Shown here: piece after piece, positions 12,311-20,727 of the stretch | Layout: every line of letters begins with the position of its first letter | Numbering within the stretch: the stretch's first letter is position 1 | Virus record (IMG/VR): IMGVR_UViG_3300032223_000802 | Coordinates: 1 to 49,745 of that record | Source of the DNA: a virus | Direction: 5' to 3' (one strand) | DNA length: 49,745 bases | Program-made: the position numbers and the translations under genes | Notes under the pieces: model-generated | The model's database searches: none | What the model saw: the letters and a program-made list of their open reading frames with translations, nothing else | Told to the model about the DNA's origin: nothing

Positions 12311-14641
12311 ATGGCCGCAAAAGACGTGGTTGACGGTAAGTCAGTAAGTAAGGCTTTGGCCTCATTATACGACAGTGTTTCTTCATACGAATGTACTAGA
12401 GCGGACGTTATTGGTGATAGTATGAATTACGCACCAAGTCCCGGTGGTAACTACCAACTTGGTAGAGAGTCATTTAGCATAGATAGCAATACTAGCGTTA
12501 AGAGTAATTACTCTAGGGACGACTACGAATACTTTAATGGTAACGAGTCTAATCCACGCAACACTTGGAATAAAATTCTACTATCTATGCGAGCATATGA
12601 TAGAGTAGGTATTATTCGTAATGTTATCGACCTAATGGCTGATTTTACATGCAAGGGAATTTCTATTGTTCATCCGAATGTGGCAGAACAAAAATTCTAC
12701 AATGAATGGTGGAACTACATTGACGGGCCAATGATTGCAGAGCGATTCTCAAATTATCTATATAGAATGGGGAACGTTCCAGTCTCTACCTCCTACGGTA
12801 TGGTGCCAGTTAAAATCGAACGTAAGTGGACCAATTCTAACGCTCAAGTTCCATATGTTCTATCGCCTAATGAAATTAAAGATATTCCAATTACAGATAT
12901 TAAGTATGAGAAGCGCAGGATTCCACTTAAGTACACGTTTATAAATCCACTGATGCTTCAGGTTATTGCGCCAGACCTAGCTGTATTCACAGGTAAACTT
13001 ACTTTTGGTTTGCTTATCAATACGTCTTTGCGCGCATCACTAGCTCGCTTGAAGTTCATGTTCCCATCAGCTACATATAAGGAAATGGTAGATTTAATCC
13101 CAACTCCTATTCTAGCTGCTATCGAGGACGGTAAGAGACTTATTCCTATCGACAACGAAAATCTATCTATGTACTACTATAGAAAAGATGACTGGAAAAT
13201 ATGGGCTGAGCCTATGATTGGCGCTATTCTAGAAGACCTAGTTATGCTTGAGAAAATGAAATTAGCTGATATTTCAGCTCTTAATGGTGCTATCTCTAAT
13301 GTTCGACTATGGAATCTAGGTAAGATGGATGGTGAGAATCCAGCGGTATGGCAAATCCCCACTAGAAATATGATAGCTAAAGTTAGAAGTATTCTAGCTA
13401 ATAACGTAGCTGGTGGTACTATCGACTTAGTATGGGGACCAGATATTAAGTTTACTGAGTCTAATACTCAGGTACATAAATTTCTTGGTAACACTAAGTA
13501 CGAGCCAGTTCTATCAAATATTTATGACGGTCTTGGCGTTCCATTCGGAAATAACGCAATGTCCAAAGGCATGACAAATAACTTTATTTCTATGCAGACG
13601 TTCGTAGAAAGACTAGAGTATGGTCGCCGCGTTCTTACTGACTTTTTTACAACAGAAATTAAGAAGGTTCAGTTGGCTATGGGCTACTCTAAGCCAGCAT
13701 CTATCGTATTTGACCAAGTTAATCTTGGTGACGATACAATGTACAAGCAATTACTACTTGGTCTTGTTGACCGTGACCTTCTATCAGCGGAGTCTGTATT
13801 GGAGAACTTTGGATACCGCGACGACATCGAAAAGATTAAAATCAAGAGAGATAATAAGAAGCGCGATGCCGGAAAGCTTGCTCCAAAAGCTGGTCCATTC
13901 CATAATCCACAACTTGACCCTGAACAGGACATGAAGAAGATTATTCTACAGAAGGGTGGAGTTGCTCCATCAGAAGTGGGCATTAACCTTGACCCCAAGA
14001 AGCCGGGAGAAAAGAGTCCTAACGAACAGCAGCATGAAATGCAGATGCAAATGTCTAAGCAGCAAGGTCAAATGCAAATGGACGCAGCTAAGCAAGCTTC
14101 TAAGTTTAAGCCTGTAGGTTCGGCTGGTAGACCTGATAAAGCTAAAGATTCTCAAAAAAGAAAAACTAAGCGCCCACCAGTACAAACAAAAGCTTCAAAC
14201 TTCACCAATATGTTTATATGGGGATATGCAGCACAGAAGAAAATCTCAGATATTGTTACTCCAGTTTTACTTGCCACAGCTTATAATAAGCCTAATGTCC
14301 GCTCACTATCGACGGATGAGTTCAACGAGTTAGAGGGTGTTAAATTCAAAATATTCTCGAACCTTGCCCCATTCACTGAAGTGAACGAAGATGTTATTAG
14401 AAGTATAGCTGACAAATCTAAAGAAACTGGTATTACAGAAAATGTTGATATCGTTGCAGCAACAAAGCTTTTAGTGAATATGTTTATAGAACAAAATTCA
14501 CGAGAGCCTAACGTAGATGAGATGCGACAGATTCAATCTTCAGGGTTTGCTCTTGCGTATGAACCAGATGATAACTCGGCAGATTTAGATAATTTGGACT
14601 CTGTTACACCGTCCGAACTCGAACTTTCTTTGCCCGTATAA
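12311..14641 (+). CDS. Portal protein
   Basis: 776 residues, directly after terminase and before the protease, the usual portal position. The first 450 residues are of mixed fold, typical of portals (IIRNVIDLMADFTCKG, RYGRRVLTDFF region). From about 540 the chain becomes glutamine- and methionine-rich and helical (EMQMQMSKQQ), then basic (SQKRKTKRPP), followed by about 145 residues of extra C-terminal domain. The assignment rests on context, size and the general portal pattern; no single catalytic motif exists for this family. It has its own upstream promoter element. Confidence 0.85.
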   Translation: MAAKDVVDGKSVSKALASLYDSVSSYECTRADVIGDSMNYAPSPGGNYQLGRESFSIDSNTSVKSNYSRDDYEYFNGNESNPRNTWNKILLSMRAYDRVGIIRNVIDLMADFTCKGISIVHPNVAEQKFYNEWWNYIDGPMIAERFSNYLYRMGNVPVSTSYGMVPVKIERKWTNSNAQVPYVLSPNEIKDIPITDIKYEKRRIPLKYTFINPLMLQVIAPDLAVFTGKLTFGLLINTSLRASLARLKFMFPSATYKEMVDLIPTPILAAIEDGKRLIPIDNENLSMYYYRKDDWKIWAEPMIGAILEDLVMLEKMKLADISALNGAISNVRLWNLGKMDGENPAVWQIPTRNMIAKVRSILANNVAGGTIDLVWGPDIKFTESNTQVHKFLGNTKYEPVLSNIYDGLGVPFGNNAMSKGMTNNFISMQTFVERLEYGRRVLTDFFTTEIKKVQLAMGYSKPASIVFDQVNLGDDTMYKQLLLGLVDRDLLSAESVLENFGYRDDIEKIKIKRDNKKRDAGKLAPKAGPFHNPQLDPEQDMKKIILQKGGVAPSEVGINLDPKKPGEKSPNEQQHEMQMQMSKQQGQMQMDAAKQASKFKPVGSAGRPDKAKDSQKRKTKRPPVQTKASNFTNMFIWGYAAQKKISDIVTPVLLATAYNKPNVRSLSTDEFNELEGVKFKIFSNLAPFTEVNEDVIRSIADKSKETGITENVDIVAATKLLVNMFIEQNSREPNVDEMRQIQSSGFALAYEPDDNSADLDNLDSVTPSELELSLPV

Positions 14642-14669
14642 CAAATTTATCATTTTTTTCAATCAATTT

Positions 14670-14688
14670 GTGTATACTAATGTGAGAG
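14670..14688 (+). promoter_or_regulatory. Late-type promoter element, copy B (protease/scaffold)
   Basis: GTGTATACTAATGTGAGAG, 9 bp before the protease start. GAGAGG at its end also serves as the ribosome site here. A TATACT -10 is present, but no -35 box at 17 nt. Confidence 0.7.
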
Positions 14689-14697
14689 GCTAAACTT

Positions 14698-16134
14698 ATG
14701 ACGATTCAAGTATATCAAGCAGAACAAGTTGCTGGTATAGCAGATATGGTAGCAAAAGGTTCAATTAGTTTCGCGTCCAGTATTTCGGACGGAACAACGA
14801 AACTTAATAAAGATGAACTTAATGTTAAATTTCATCTAGCTAAATCAGAGGCTAATCCAAATCAACTAGACTTGTATTACAAGCATAGTGTATTGGCATC
14901 TGTAGGTTGGAACAAGAACGATGACGTTTTTGATAAGCTACATACTTGGAAAGCTAGGAATAGTGTTGCAGATAAGCAACTTAATCTTGGTCATAATGAA
15001 ATGGATATTATTGGTCACATGACTGATAGTTATGTTCTTGATGCTCAGGGGAATGTTATTCCTGATGACACTCCAGAAGATAAAATTCCAGATAAGTTCG
15101 ATGTTATATCAGAGTTTGTCCTATATAAATTATGGGCTAACGAAGATAGAATAGAAAACGTTAAGAATATAATTGCTGATATTGAGGCCGGTAAAGGCTA
15201 CGTTTCTATGGAATGTAGATTCCCAGCATTCGATTACGCAATCATAGATAAAGATGGTAATCACAAGACCGTCGCTCGAACCGCTGAGACAGCATTCTTA
15301 TCTCAACACCTAAGAGCATTTGGTGGTACTGGTGAATATCAGGGCTATAAAGTCGGTAGGCTACTAAAAGACTTCTTCTTCACTGGTCAGGGCGTTGTTG
15401 CTAATCCAGCAAACGAAAGAAGTATTATTTTCGATATTGGTAGTAAGCCATTTACGAGCAAGGGTTCAATTCAAATAAGGGACAATACAATGGATGAAAA
15501 ACAAATTCAGGCTCTAGTTGCAGAACTAGCTGCTGCAAAGGCAAAGTTGGCTGAACAAGAAGCTGCTAAGGCATCTGAACTAGCTGAACTTGCTAAGACA
15601 GCAACAAGAACTGCCAACGAACTAGCTGCTGCTAAGACAGCACTAGAAGGCGAACTTACTACCGTCAAGGCCGCAGTCACTTCCAAAGAAACAGCTATCG
15701 CTGGTCTTACTGAAGAACTTAAGACTGCTGCTGAAAAGGTTAAGATTGCTGAAGCAGAAGTCGCTGCAATGAAGGCGGAATCAAAGAAGACAGCAAGAGC
15801 ATCTAAGCTAATCGAAGCTGGTGTAGAAGCAGATAAGGTTGAAGCTACTTTGACCAAGTGGGCATCTCTATCAGACGAACAGTTTGCAGACATTGTCGCA
15901 ATGTTTCCTCCTAAGAAGAAGGACGACAAGAAAGACGATGGTGATAAGGATGACGCTAAGGCTCAGACGAAAGTTGAAGCTGACTTGGCTAAGGCAGAAG
16001 TAGAAACTCCAAAGGTTGGTAACGGTGGTGGCAGTGATGCTCCTTCTCGTGGTCAGTCAATGGCATCGTTCCTAGCTGCTGGACTTCCATACAGTGCTAG
16101 TGCATCTGCCCGTATCGCAAAAGAAAACAAGTAA
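14698..16134 (+). CDS. Capsid maturation protease fused to scaffold
   Basis: 478 residues in two parts. Residues 1-260 resemble phage prohead proteases: NLGHNEMDIIGHM supplies H99, and GYVSMECRFP supplies S170 with E172, the spacing expected of the His/Ser catalytic pair. This domain ends VVANPANERS. Residues 265-390 are an alanine- and glutamate-rich coiled coil typical of scaffolding proteins, followed by a highly charged lysine/aspartate tail and a small C-terminal segment. A strong internal start at 15490 would make the scaffold alone. It sits between portal and capsid genes and has its own promoter element. Confidence 0.8.
   Translation: MTIQVYQAEQVAGIADMVAKGSISFASSISDGTTKLNKDELNVKFHLAKSEANPNQLDLYYKHSVLASVGWNKNDDVFDKLHTWKARNSVADKQLNLGHNEMDIIGHMTDSYVLDAQGNVIPDDTPEDKIPDKFDVISEFVLYKLWANEDRIENVKNIIADIEAGKGYVSMECRFPAFDYAIIDKDGNHKTVARTAETAFLSQHLRAFGGTGEYQGYKVGRLLKDFFFTGQGVVANPANERSIIFDIGSKPFTSKGSIQIRDNTMDEKQIQALVAELAAAKAKLAEQEAAKASELAELAKTATRTANELAAAKTALEGELTTVKAAVTSKETAIAGLTEELKTAAEKVKIAEAEVAAMKAESKKTARASKLIEAGVEADKVEATLTKWASLSDEQFADIVAMFPPKKKDDKKDDGDKDDAKAQTKVEADLAKAEVETPKVGNGGGSDAPSRGQSMASFLAAGLPYSASASARIAKENK
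15490..16134 (+). CDS. Nested in-frame scaffold protein (214 aa)
   Basis: Inside the protease/scaffold gene, codon 265 is an ATG preceded by AAGGGA (15477-15482) with ideal 7 nt spacing, exactly at the boundary between the protease domain and the coiled coil. This mirrors lambda C/Nu3, where free scaffold is made in excess from an internal start. The product starts MDEKQIQALVAELAAAK and contains only the coiled coil and tail. It is inferred from sequence; the full-length gene is the certain product. Confidence 0.6.
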   Translation: MDEKQIQALVAELAAAKAKLAEQEAAKASELAELAKTATRTANELAAAKTALEGELTTVKAAVTSKETAIAGLTEELKTAAEKVKIAEAEVAAMKAESKKTARASKLIEAGVEADKVEATLTKWASLSDEQFADIVAMFPPKKKDDKKDDGDKDDAKAQTKVEADLAKAEVETPKVGNGGGSDAPSRGQSMASFLAAGLPYSASASARIAKENK

Positions 16135-16166
16135 TTTTAACCGAAACATATTAGGAGATTTTTATA

Positions 16167-16628
16167 ATGGCTCTAAAACCAGAAAGATACTTCGTAGCAG
16201 ACGATATCAGCTTCTTCTGCACCACAGTTAGTGAACGAGGCGGTGTTCTATCGCTAGTCACAGGTGGTTCAGGTCAGGCTATGGACCAAGGTGTCGCAGT
16301 CGCAGGCTACGTTACCAACCAGTCAGGTGCAGTACCACTAGGTATTCTAATGCAAGATGTTGTTAACAAGGACTTGACTCAGATACACATCAACTTCTAC
16401 AAGGACGAAGTCCAAGTAGGTTCAAAGGTTGATATGTGGACTCAGGGTTACGTCAACACTAACATGATTCAGTCAGGTCATACTCCAGCCGCTGGAGGTA
16501 CTGCGTACCTAGCACCATCTGGATTTATTCAGACAACGCAGTATACAGCAGTCGCTAACCCAGTTGTTGGTGTCTTCCTATCGTCTAAGGACGCTGATGG
16601 ATACTGTAAGGTTCGCTTCAAGTTCTAA
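16167..16628 (+). CDS. Probable capsid decoration protein
   Basis: 153 residues, between scaffold and major capsid genes. It is beta-rich and glycine-rich, with small hydrophobic repeats (GVAVAGYVTNQSGAVPLG), no charged coil and no membrane span. Phage decoration proteins that bind the outside of the capsid are found at this place and have this size and composition. AGGAG lies 9 nt before the ATG, and expression is probably from the promoter at 14670. A head-fibre component is an alternative. Confidence 0.6.
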   Translation: MALKPERYFVADDISFFCTTVSERGGVLSLVTGGSGQAMDQGVAVAGYVTNQSGAVPLGILMQDVVNKDLTQIHINFYKDEVQVGSKVDMWTQGYVNTNMIQSGHTPAAGGTAYLAPSGFIQTTQYTAVANPVVGVFLSSKDADGYCKVRFKF

Positions 16629-16669
16629 TCTGAAAAAGATATAACAGAAAGTATATAGGGAGAAAAATA

Positions 16670-17686
16670 ATGGATTACCGTAAAAGTTTGTTCAATGCTC
16701 CAGAGGAAGTGTTGGCTCTACTAAGAGCAACCGCCGCTGACAATACCGCAGAACGAGAAGCTGCACAATATGAGTTCGCTAAAGCACTAGAGCTACCTCT
16801 ACGTCAGGGCGTTCTATACGGAGATGTTGTTCGCAACATTTACGAGCCAATCAAGTACGCTCCCGGCACGACCATCGAGTGGCCACTAGACCTTCTAGCT
16901 CCGGGTACAGAAGGTGAATTCGTCGCTTACACCAGTCCCGGTATTGGTAAAATCGGCGAACGTAGAGTAGAAGGCGATTACGTCATGGTTCCAACCTACG
17001 AAATTGCTAACAGCATTCAGTGGGCACTAAGATTCGCATACGAAGCTAACTGGAACGTAGTTGCTCGCGCTCTACAGATTCTTGAAGCTGGTTTCGTTAA
17101 GAAGATTAACGATGACGGATGGCACACTCTATTGACCGCAGCAGTTGACCGTAACATCCTAGTCTTCGACGCAGATGCTTCCGCAGGTCAGTTCACTAAG
17201 AGACTTGTTTCTCTTATGAAGACTGTTATGGTTCGTAACGCAGGTGGTAACACCACATCCATCAAGCAAGGTAAGCTAACGGATTTGTTCACATCTCCAG
17301 AAGCTATCGAAGACATCCGTAACTGGGGTCTTGACCAAGTTGATGAATTGACCCGTAGAGAAATCTACCTTGCAACTGACGACGCAGACGCTCTAACAAG
17401 AGTATTCGGTGTCAACCTTCACCCATTGCGTGAATTCGGTCAGCAGCAAGAATACCAGCTATTCTTCACCAACACTCTAGGTGGTAGCCTACAAGCTTCC
17501 GACTATGAACTTGTTGTCGGTGTTGATATGGTAAACCGTGACTCATTCATTATGCCTTACAAGAGAGAAGTTCAGACGTGGCCAGACCTTAACCTACACC
17601 GTAGGGGTGAAGAAGGCTACTATGGACGTGGTGAATTCGGTTTCGCAGTCCTAGATAACCGTAGAGTAGTCGCTGGCTCGTTCTAA
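16670..17686 (+). CDS. Major capsid protein
   Basis: 338 residues, HK97-fold by context and pattern: a helical N-terminus (EEVLALLRATA), a long mixed region, and the late block YELVVGVDMVNRDSFIMPYKRE close to the C-terminus, as in many major capsid proteins. The codon usage is the most GC-rich and regular in the window, as expected for the most abundant protein. GGGAGA lies about 7 nt before the ATG, and a strong terminator follows the stop. No unprocessed N-terminal delta domain is evident, which fits a separate scaffold. Confidence 0.85.
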   Translation: MDYRKSLFNAPEEVLALLRATAADNTAEREAAQYEFAKALELPLRQGVLYGDVVRNIYEPIKYAPGTTIEWPLDLLAPGTEGEFVAYTSPGIGKIGERRVEGDYVMVPTYEIANSIQWALRFAYEANWNVVARALQILEAGFVKKINDDGWHTLLTAAVDRNILVFDADASAGQFTKRLVSLMKTVMVRNAGGNTTSIKQGKLTDLFTSPEAIEDIRNWGLDQVDELTRREIYLATDDADALTRVFGVNLHPLREFGQQQEYQLFFTNTLGGSLQASDYELVVGVDMVNRDSFIMPYKREVQTWPDLNLHRRGEEGYYGRGEFGFAVLDNRRVVAGSF

Positions 17687-17712
17687 CGACATGTCTGCAT
17701 GAGATACAAAAG

Positions 17713-17745
17713 AAGCGGGTTACGAAAGTTTCCCGCTTTTTTTAT
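17713..17745 (+). terminator. Rho-independent terminator after the capsid gene
   Basis: AAGCGGG (17713-17719) pairs with CCCGCTT (17732-17738), loop 12 nt, followed by seven T. It separates the capsid block from the neck genes, which start from their own promoter element. Confidence 0.9.
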
Positions 17746-17750
17746 TGTAG

Positions 17751-17769
17751 GTGTATCTACTATAGAGAG
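17751..17769 (+). promoter_or_regulatory. Late-type promoter element, copy C (neck genes)
   Basis: GTGTATCTACTATAGAGAG, directly after the capsid terminator and 23 bp before the first neck gene. It is a slightly divergent copy of the 19 bp element. Confidence 0.6.
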
Positions 17770-17792
17770 TCTACTTACTACAGTGAAGGTAC

Positions 17793-18296
17793 ATGATGAC
17801 GTGGCAAACCGATATTATACTAGAAATCAGAGCCTTAATAGGCGACTTAGACCCATCCAATCAAACGTATACCGATTCTAGGCTTACGAGTATTGCTGTC
17901 ATTGCCGCCAATCAAGTCTTAAATGACGTAGATTTTTATAGCAAGGCAGATAACTCAAGTACTGGATATAAGGTAGACGTTAACGCTCAGACTATATCTC
18001 CAGACCCAACAACGCTTAATCCGCCAGATATTTACTTCGTTAATCTAGTATCACTTAAAGGTGCTGCGCTCGTATTAACTGGCGAACTAAGAAAATACGC
18101 GCTTAGTAATGTTATTGTTATGGACGGTCCATCACAAATGAATATGGCCGGTATATTCCAGAGTATGAAATCAACATTATCATTCTTGCATACGGAATAC
18201 AATAGGTCTAAAGCTCTATATCTATGTGGTAATAACGGTCAGGCCGTTACAACACCTACAACAGTCAACAACGTGTTCCCAATACAGGATTTCTAA
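17793..18296 (+). CDS. Head-tail connector (neck) protein
   Basis: 167 residues. It opens with a helix-rich segment (TDIILEIRALIGD) and YTDSRLTSIAVIAANQVL, the pattern of gp6/adaptor-type connectors that bind under the portal. Two adjacent ATGs exist; the first, at 17793, has GAAGG 4 nt upstream, the second 7 nt. It is the first gene of the neck block and the stop is 1 nt from the next start. Assignment by position and pattern. Confidence 0.6.
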   Translation: MMTWQTDIILEIRALIGDLDPSNQTYTDSRLTSIAVIAANQVLNDVDFYSKADNSSTGYKVDVNAQTISPDPTTLNPPDIYFVNLVSLKGAALVLTGELRKYALSNVIVMDGPSQMNMAGIFQSMKSTLSFLHTEYNRSKALYLCGNNGQAVTTPTTVNNVFPIQDF

Positions 18297-18297
18297 T

Positions 18298-18519
18298 ATG
18301 GACGTAATTATTCAAATCAAGAGTGGCTCTGGAGTTCTTAATACTGGTGTTACAACCGGAGTTCTACCCGGAGGTCAACATAATAGTAGAGTTCAGGGTA
18401 TTAATCAGCAAGTTCCATATAGCGGTGAAGTCCGTCTTGATGGAACAACTATTACCGACGACGGTTTATATGCTCAAAAGTATAAAGACCCACAAGCAAC
18501 AAAGGTTAAATTCTACTAA
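18298..18519 (+). CDS. Small neck-block protein (73 aa)
   Basis: 73 residues, glycine-rich, beta-type, starting MDVIIQIKSGSG. The start at 18298 is chosen because AGGA lies 8 nt upstream; frames beginning at 18226 run through the end of the previous gene. It overlaps the next start by one base (TAATG). It might be a small head or tail adaptor; no family is recognised. Confidence 0.65.
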   Translation: MDVIIQIKSGSGVLNTGVTTGVLPGGQHNSRVQGINQQVPYSGEVRLDGTTITDDGLYAQKYKDPQATKVKFY

Positions 18520-19022
18520 TGTTTGAAGTACCACAGACCGTATTCGATACGTATAATGCAGCGGTAAGTGCCATGATTGATAGTAATTTTGGCATCGAGT
18601 GTACTATTCTGTACCCACCAATTAAGACAAATTGCACCAACTGTTTCGTTGATAATATGACTGGTAGGTCCACTGGTATATATAATGGTACTGGACCAAT
18701 TCCATTTAACGGCATGTTTTGTCCATACTGTAATGGTGCTGGTGGAGTAAGTACTACCGAACAGGATATTATCAAACTAAGGTGTTATTTTACACCAAAA
18801 AGCTGGATTAAGATTCATACTGATATTACTGTCCCAGACGGTTCAATTCAAACTATTGGTCATATTGAAGATGTTCTAAAGGTTAGGCGAGCAAACTATC
18901 TACTGGTTAATACATTAGTAGATGATTATGGGCAGTACAAATATAGACTTAATGGCGAAGTTCAATTCCACGGTTTCCAACGTAATAAATTCTTTATTGC
19001 TATGTGGGCTAGAGAAAGATGA
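18519..19022 (+). CDS. Neck protein with a zinc-binding cysteine set
   Basis: 167 residues. C39/C42 and C68/C71, the latter in CPYCNGAGG, form a DnaJ-like zinc site in a protein otherwise rich in beta strands (KLRCYFTPKSWIKI). Phage head-completion and adaptor proteins at this position often carry such a zinc knuckle. It is followed with a 4 nt overlap by another neck gene. Role assigned from context only. Confidence 0.6.
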   Translation: MFEVPQTVFDTYNAAVSAMIDSNFGIECTILYPPIKTNCTNCFVDNMTGRSTGIYNGTGPIPFNGMFCPYCNGAGGVSTTEQDIIKLRCYFTPKSWIKIHTDITVPDGSIQTIGHIEDVLKVRRANYLLVNTLVDDYGQYKYRLNGEVQFHGFQRNKFFIAMWARER

Positions 19023-19696
19023 CATTAGTACTTGGTGGATTAAGAATCACTACACCGATGCCTAAAATTCAGGAGATGGTGAACGCGGAAGCTATTCGTG
19101 TTCTTAACTCTAGAGTTCCGAGGGTCGTTAGTGATATTGAAGCTGGTATAGCTCATGGACTAAAACATGTCTTAGTAAACAATGATGAGTATGAATCATT
19201 AACAACTGGCGGTGACTTAGCTCAACATTTCGGCCTTGAAAAATCGCAAGCGATTACAAAGCTTGATAACATAATAGATACGATTATAGGAAGTATACAG
19301 GTTAAGTTTAAGCGATTTCAAAATAGGACTGGTACTATTCAAGGCGGTATTACAGTATCAGCTATTAAAGATGACTTCATTGATATTATTTCTATTCCAG
19401 CAGGACAGGTGGTCACAGACAAGGGACAGTCGCTTCCTTGGCTTGAGTGGCTGTTAATAGAGGGTGATAGAATTATTATTACGGACTTTGAAATACAAAT
19501 GGGTCCGTCGCCATATTCGCGTGCTGGTGACGCCATCATGATTCCAAAGAAGGCTGGCGTGTGGAGAGTTCCACCACAGTTTTCTGGTACACAAACTAAC
19601 AACTGGATTACTAGAGCGGTGGACGATGCCTCTACATTCCTAGAGAGCTTGTTCATAAGCTCATTTAGGCACAACTTAATGAAGGCGCTTCCATAA
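19019..19696 (+). CDS. Neck / head-tail joining protein
   Basis: 225 residues. A helical N-terminus (EMVNAEAIRVLNSRVP) is followed by a central amphipathic stretch and a beta-rich C-terminus ending in helix FLESLFISSFRHNLMK. The organisation is similar to HK97 gp10-type joining proteins but larger. It overlaps both neighbours (4 nt before, 1 nt after), showing a tight neck operon. No catalytic motif. Confidence 0.5.
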   Translation: MTLVLGGLRITTPMPKIQEMVNAEAIRVLNSRVPRVVSDIEAGIAHGLKHVLVNNDEYESLTTGGDLAQHFGLEKSQAITKLDNIIDTIIGSIQVKFKRFQNRTGTIQGGITVSAIKDDFIDIISIPAGQVVTDKGQSLPWLEWLLIEGDRIIITDFEIQMGPSPYSRAGDAIMIPKKAGVWRVPPQFSGTQTNNWITRAVDDASTFLESLFISSFRHNLMKALP

Positions 19697-20649
19697 TGGC
19701 TGATTACCTAACCCTTAATGGGTTCACAAATATAACAGATTTAGACCTTCAAAATGCTATACAGCAATCCATAATATCATTTTTTGATTGGGGCTTCCTA
19801 AATATGGGAGGCTTTACTAATATTAAAATTAACCAAAACGATATTCGTGGTAGTTCTAGGTCAACGCTTCAGTTAGTTAAAGACCCAAATTTTACAGATG
19901 GTAAAGTATGGGAGACATTTAGACAAAACTTGGTCTATGAAAGTGGTCTTACGTCAGCGACACAACCAATTAGTATTTCGGGCGTGTTCATAAATAATTG
20001 TTTTGTTTTGCCATCACATCCTCAGTCTGGGTTTTATGTAAATTATCCCGATGGTCTTGTAGTATTCAATAACCCTATACCTACAAACTCAGTAGTGAAT
20101 ATGGAATACTCATTTAAGACAATTAATATTATCAATACTCAGGTTGTTCCACTAATTAAAGAAGCTCAGTCATATTCATTCAACTTAACCAATAATGACT
20201 ATTCAGCTTCGTCTGGTGACTGGAACCAATTGTCAAGAAAAAAGATTCAGTTTCCTTTAGTAAACGTAGAGTTTTCGCCAAAGGTAACATCAAGGCCGTA
20301 TGAAATGGGTGACTTTGCTCAGTTTGTGCATAGTGATATTCTAATGCACGTAATCACAGAAGACCAGTCTTCTGCAATGAAATTTGCGTCTATGATTTTC
20401 GCACAGAAAGAAAAAAGCATATATATGTACAATATGCAGATGGCATCAGCTAGTGGAGCTATGCCATTAGACGGTAATGGAGCTAGAACACCTAGCGGTT
20501 TACTATATCCAAAACTGGTAGCCTTGAGTAATCAAGGTGGATACAGAACTAAAATACTTAGGTTTGCTGACGCTTCATGTATAGGTCCAAACAATGCTGG
20601 AACGATTTATCATTCTGTTGTTAGGTTCACAACAGAGGTAATAGCGTAA
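19696..20649 (+). CDS. Unknown virion protein, neck or tail terminator
   Basis: 317 residues, starting MADYLTLNGFTNITDLD. Asparagine- and serine-rich, mainly beta, with LVVFNNPIPTNSVVNMEYSF and a helical segment around 230-250. It is the last gene before the tail tube promoter, where tail terminator or tail completion proteins are normally found. It is too short, and lacks the conserved C-terminal pattern, for a contractile sheath. Assignment is from position only. Confidence 0.45.
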   Translation: MADYLTLNGFTNITDLDLQNAIQQSIISFFDWGFLNMGGFTNIKINQNDIRGSSRSTLQLVKDPNFTDGKVWETFRQNLVYESGLTSATQPISISGVFINNCFVLPSHPQSGFYVNYPDGLVVFNNPIPTNSVVNMEYSFKTINIINTQVVPLIKEAQSYSFNLTNNDYSASSGDWNQLSRKKIQFPLVNVEFSPKVTSRPYEMGDFAQFVHSDILMHVITEDQSSAMKFASMIFAQKEKSIYMYNMQMASASGAMPLDGNGARTPSGLLYPKLVALSNQGGYRTKILRFADASCIGPNNAGTIYHSVVRFTTEVIA

Positions 20650-20682
20650 TCGTAAAAACACACAACAATTAACCTTCCAATA

Positions 20683-20701
20683 GTGTATATTAAATTGAGA
20701 G
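20683..20701 (+). promoter_or_regulatory. Late-type promoter element, copy D (tail tube)
   Basis: GTGTATATTAAATTGAGAG, 26 bp before the tail tube start. A good TATATT -10 and no -35 box. Confidence 0.7.
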
Positions 20702-20727
20702 GTTCTAATTAACAGGAGATGATTACA

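Noticed and set aside
15507-15929. Alanine/serine-rich - strand frame inside the scaffold region
   Set aside because: It is the mirror of the alanine- and lysine-rich coiled coil on the + strand.
16651-16663. GTATATAGGGAGA before the capsid gene looks like the end of a T7 promoter
   Set aside because: The conserved upstream half of a T7-type promoter is absent, no other copies exist, and GGGAGA is explained as the ribosome site.
19696-20649. Contractile sheath gene
   Set aside because: The protein is too short and lacks sheath-like patterns, and no other candidate exists beside the tube gene.
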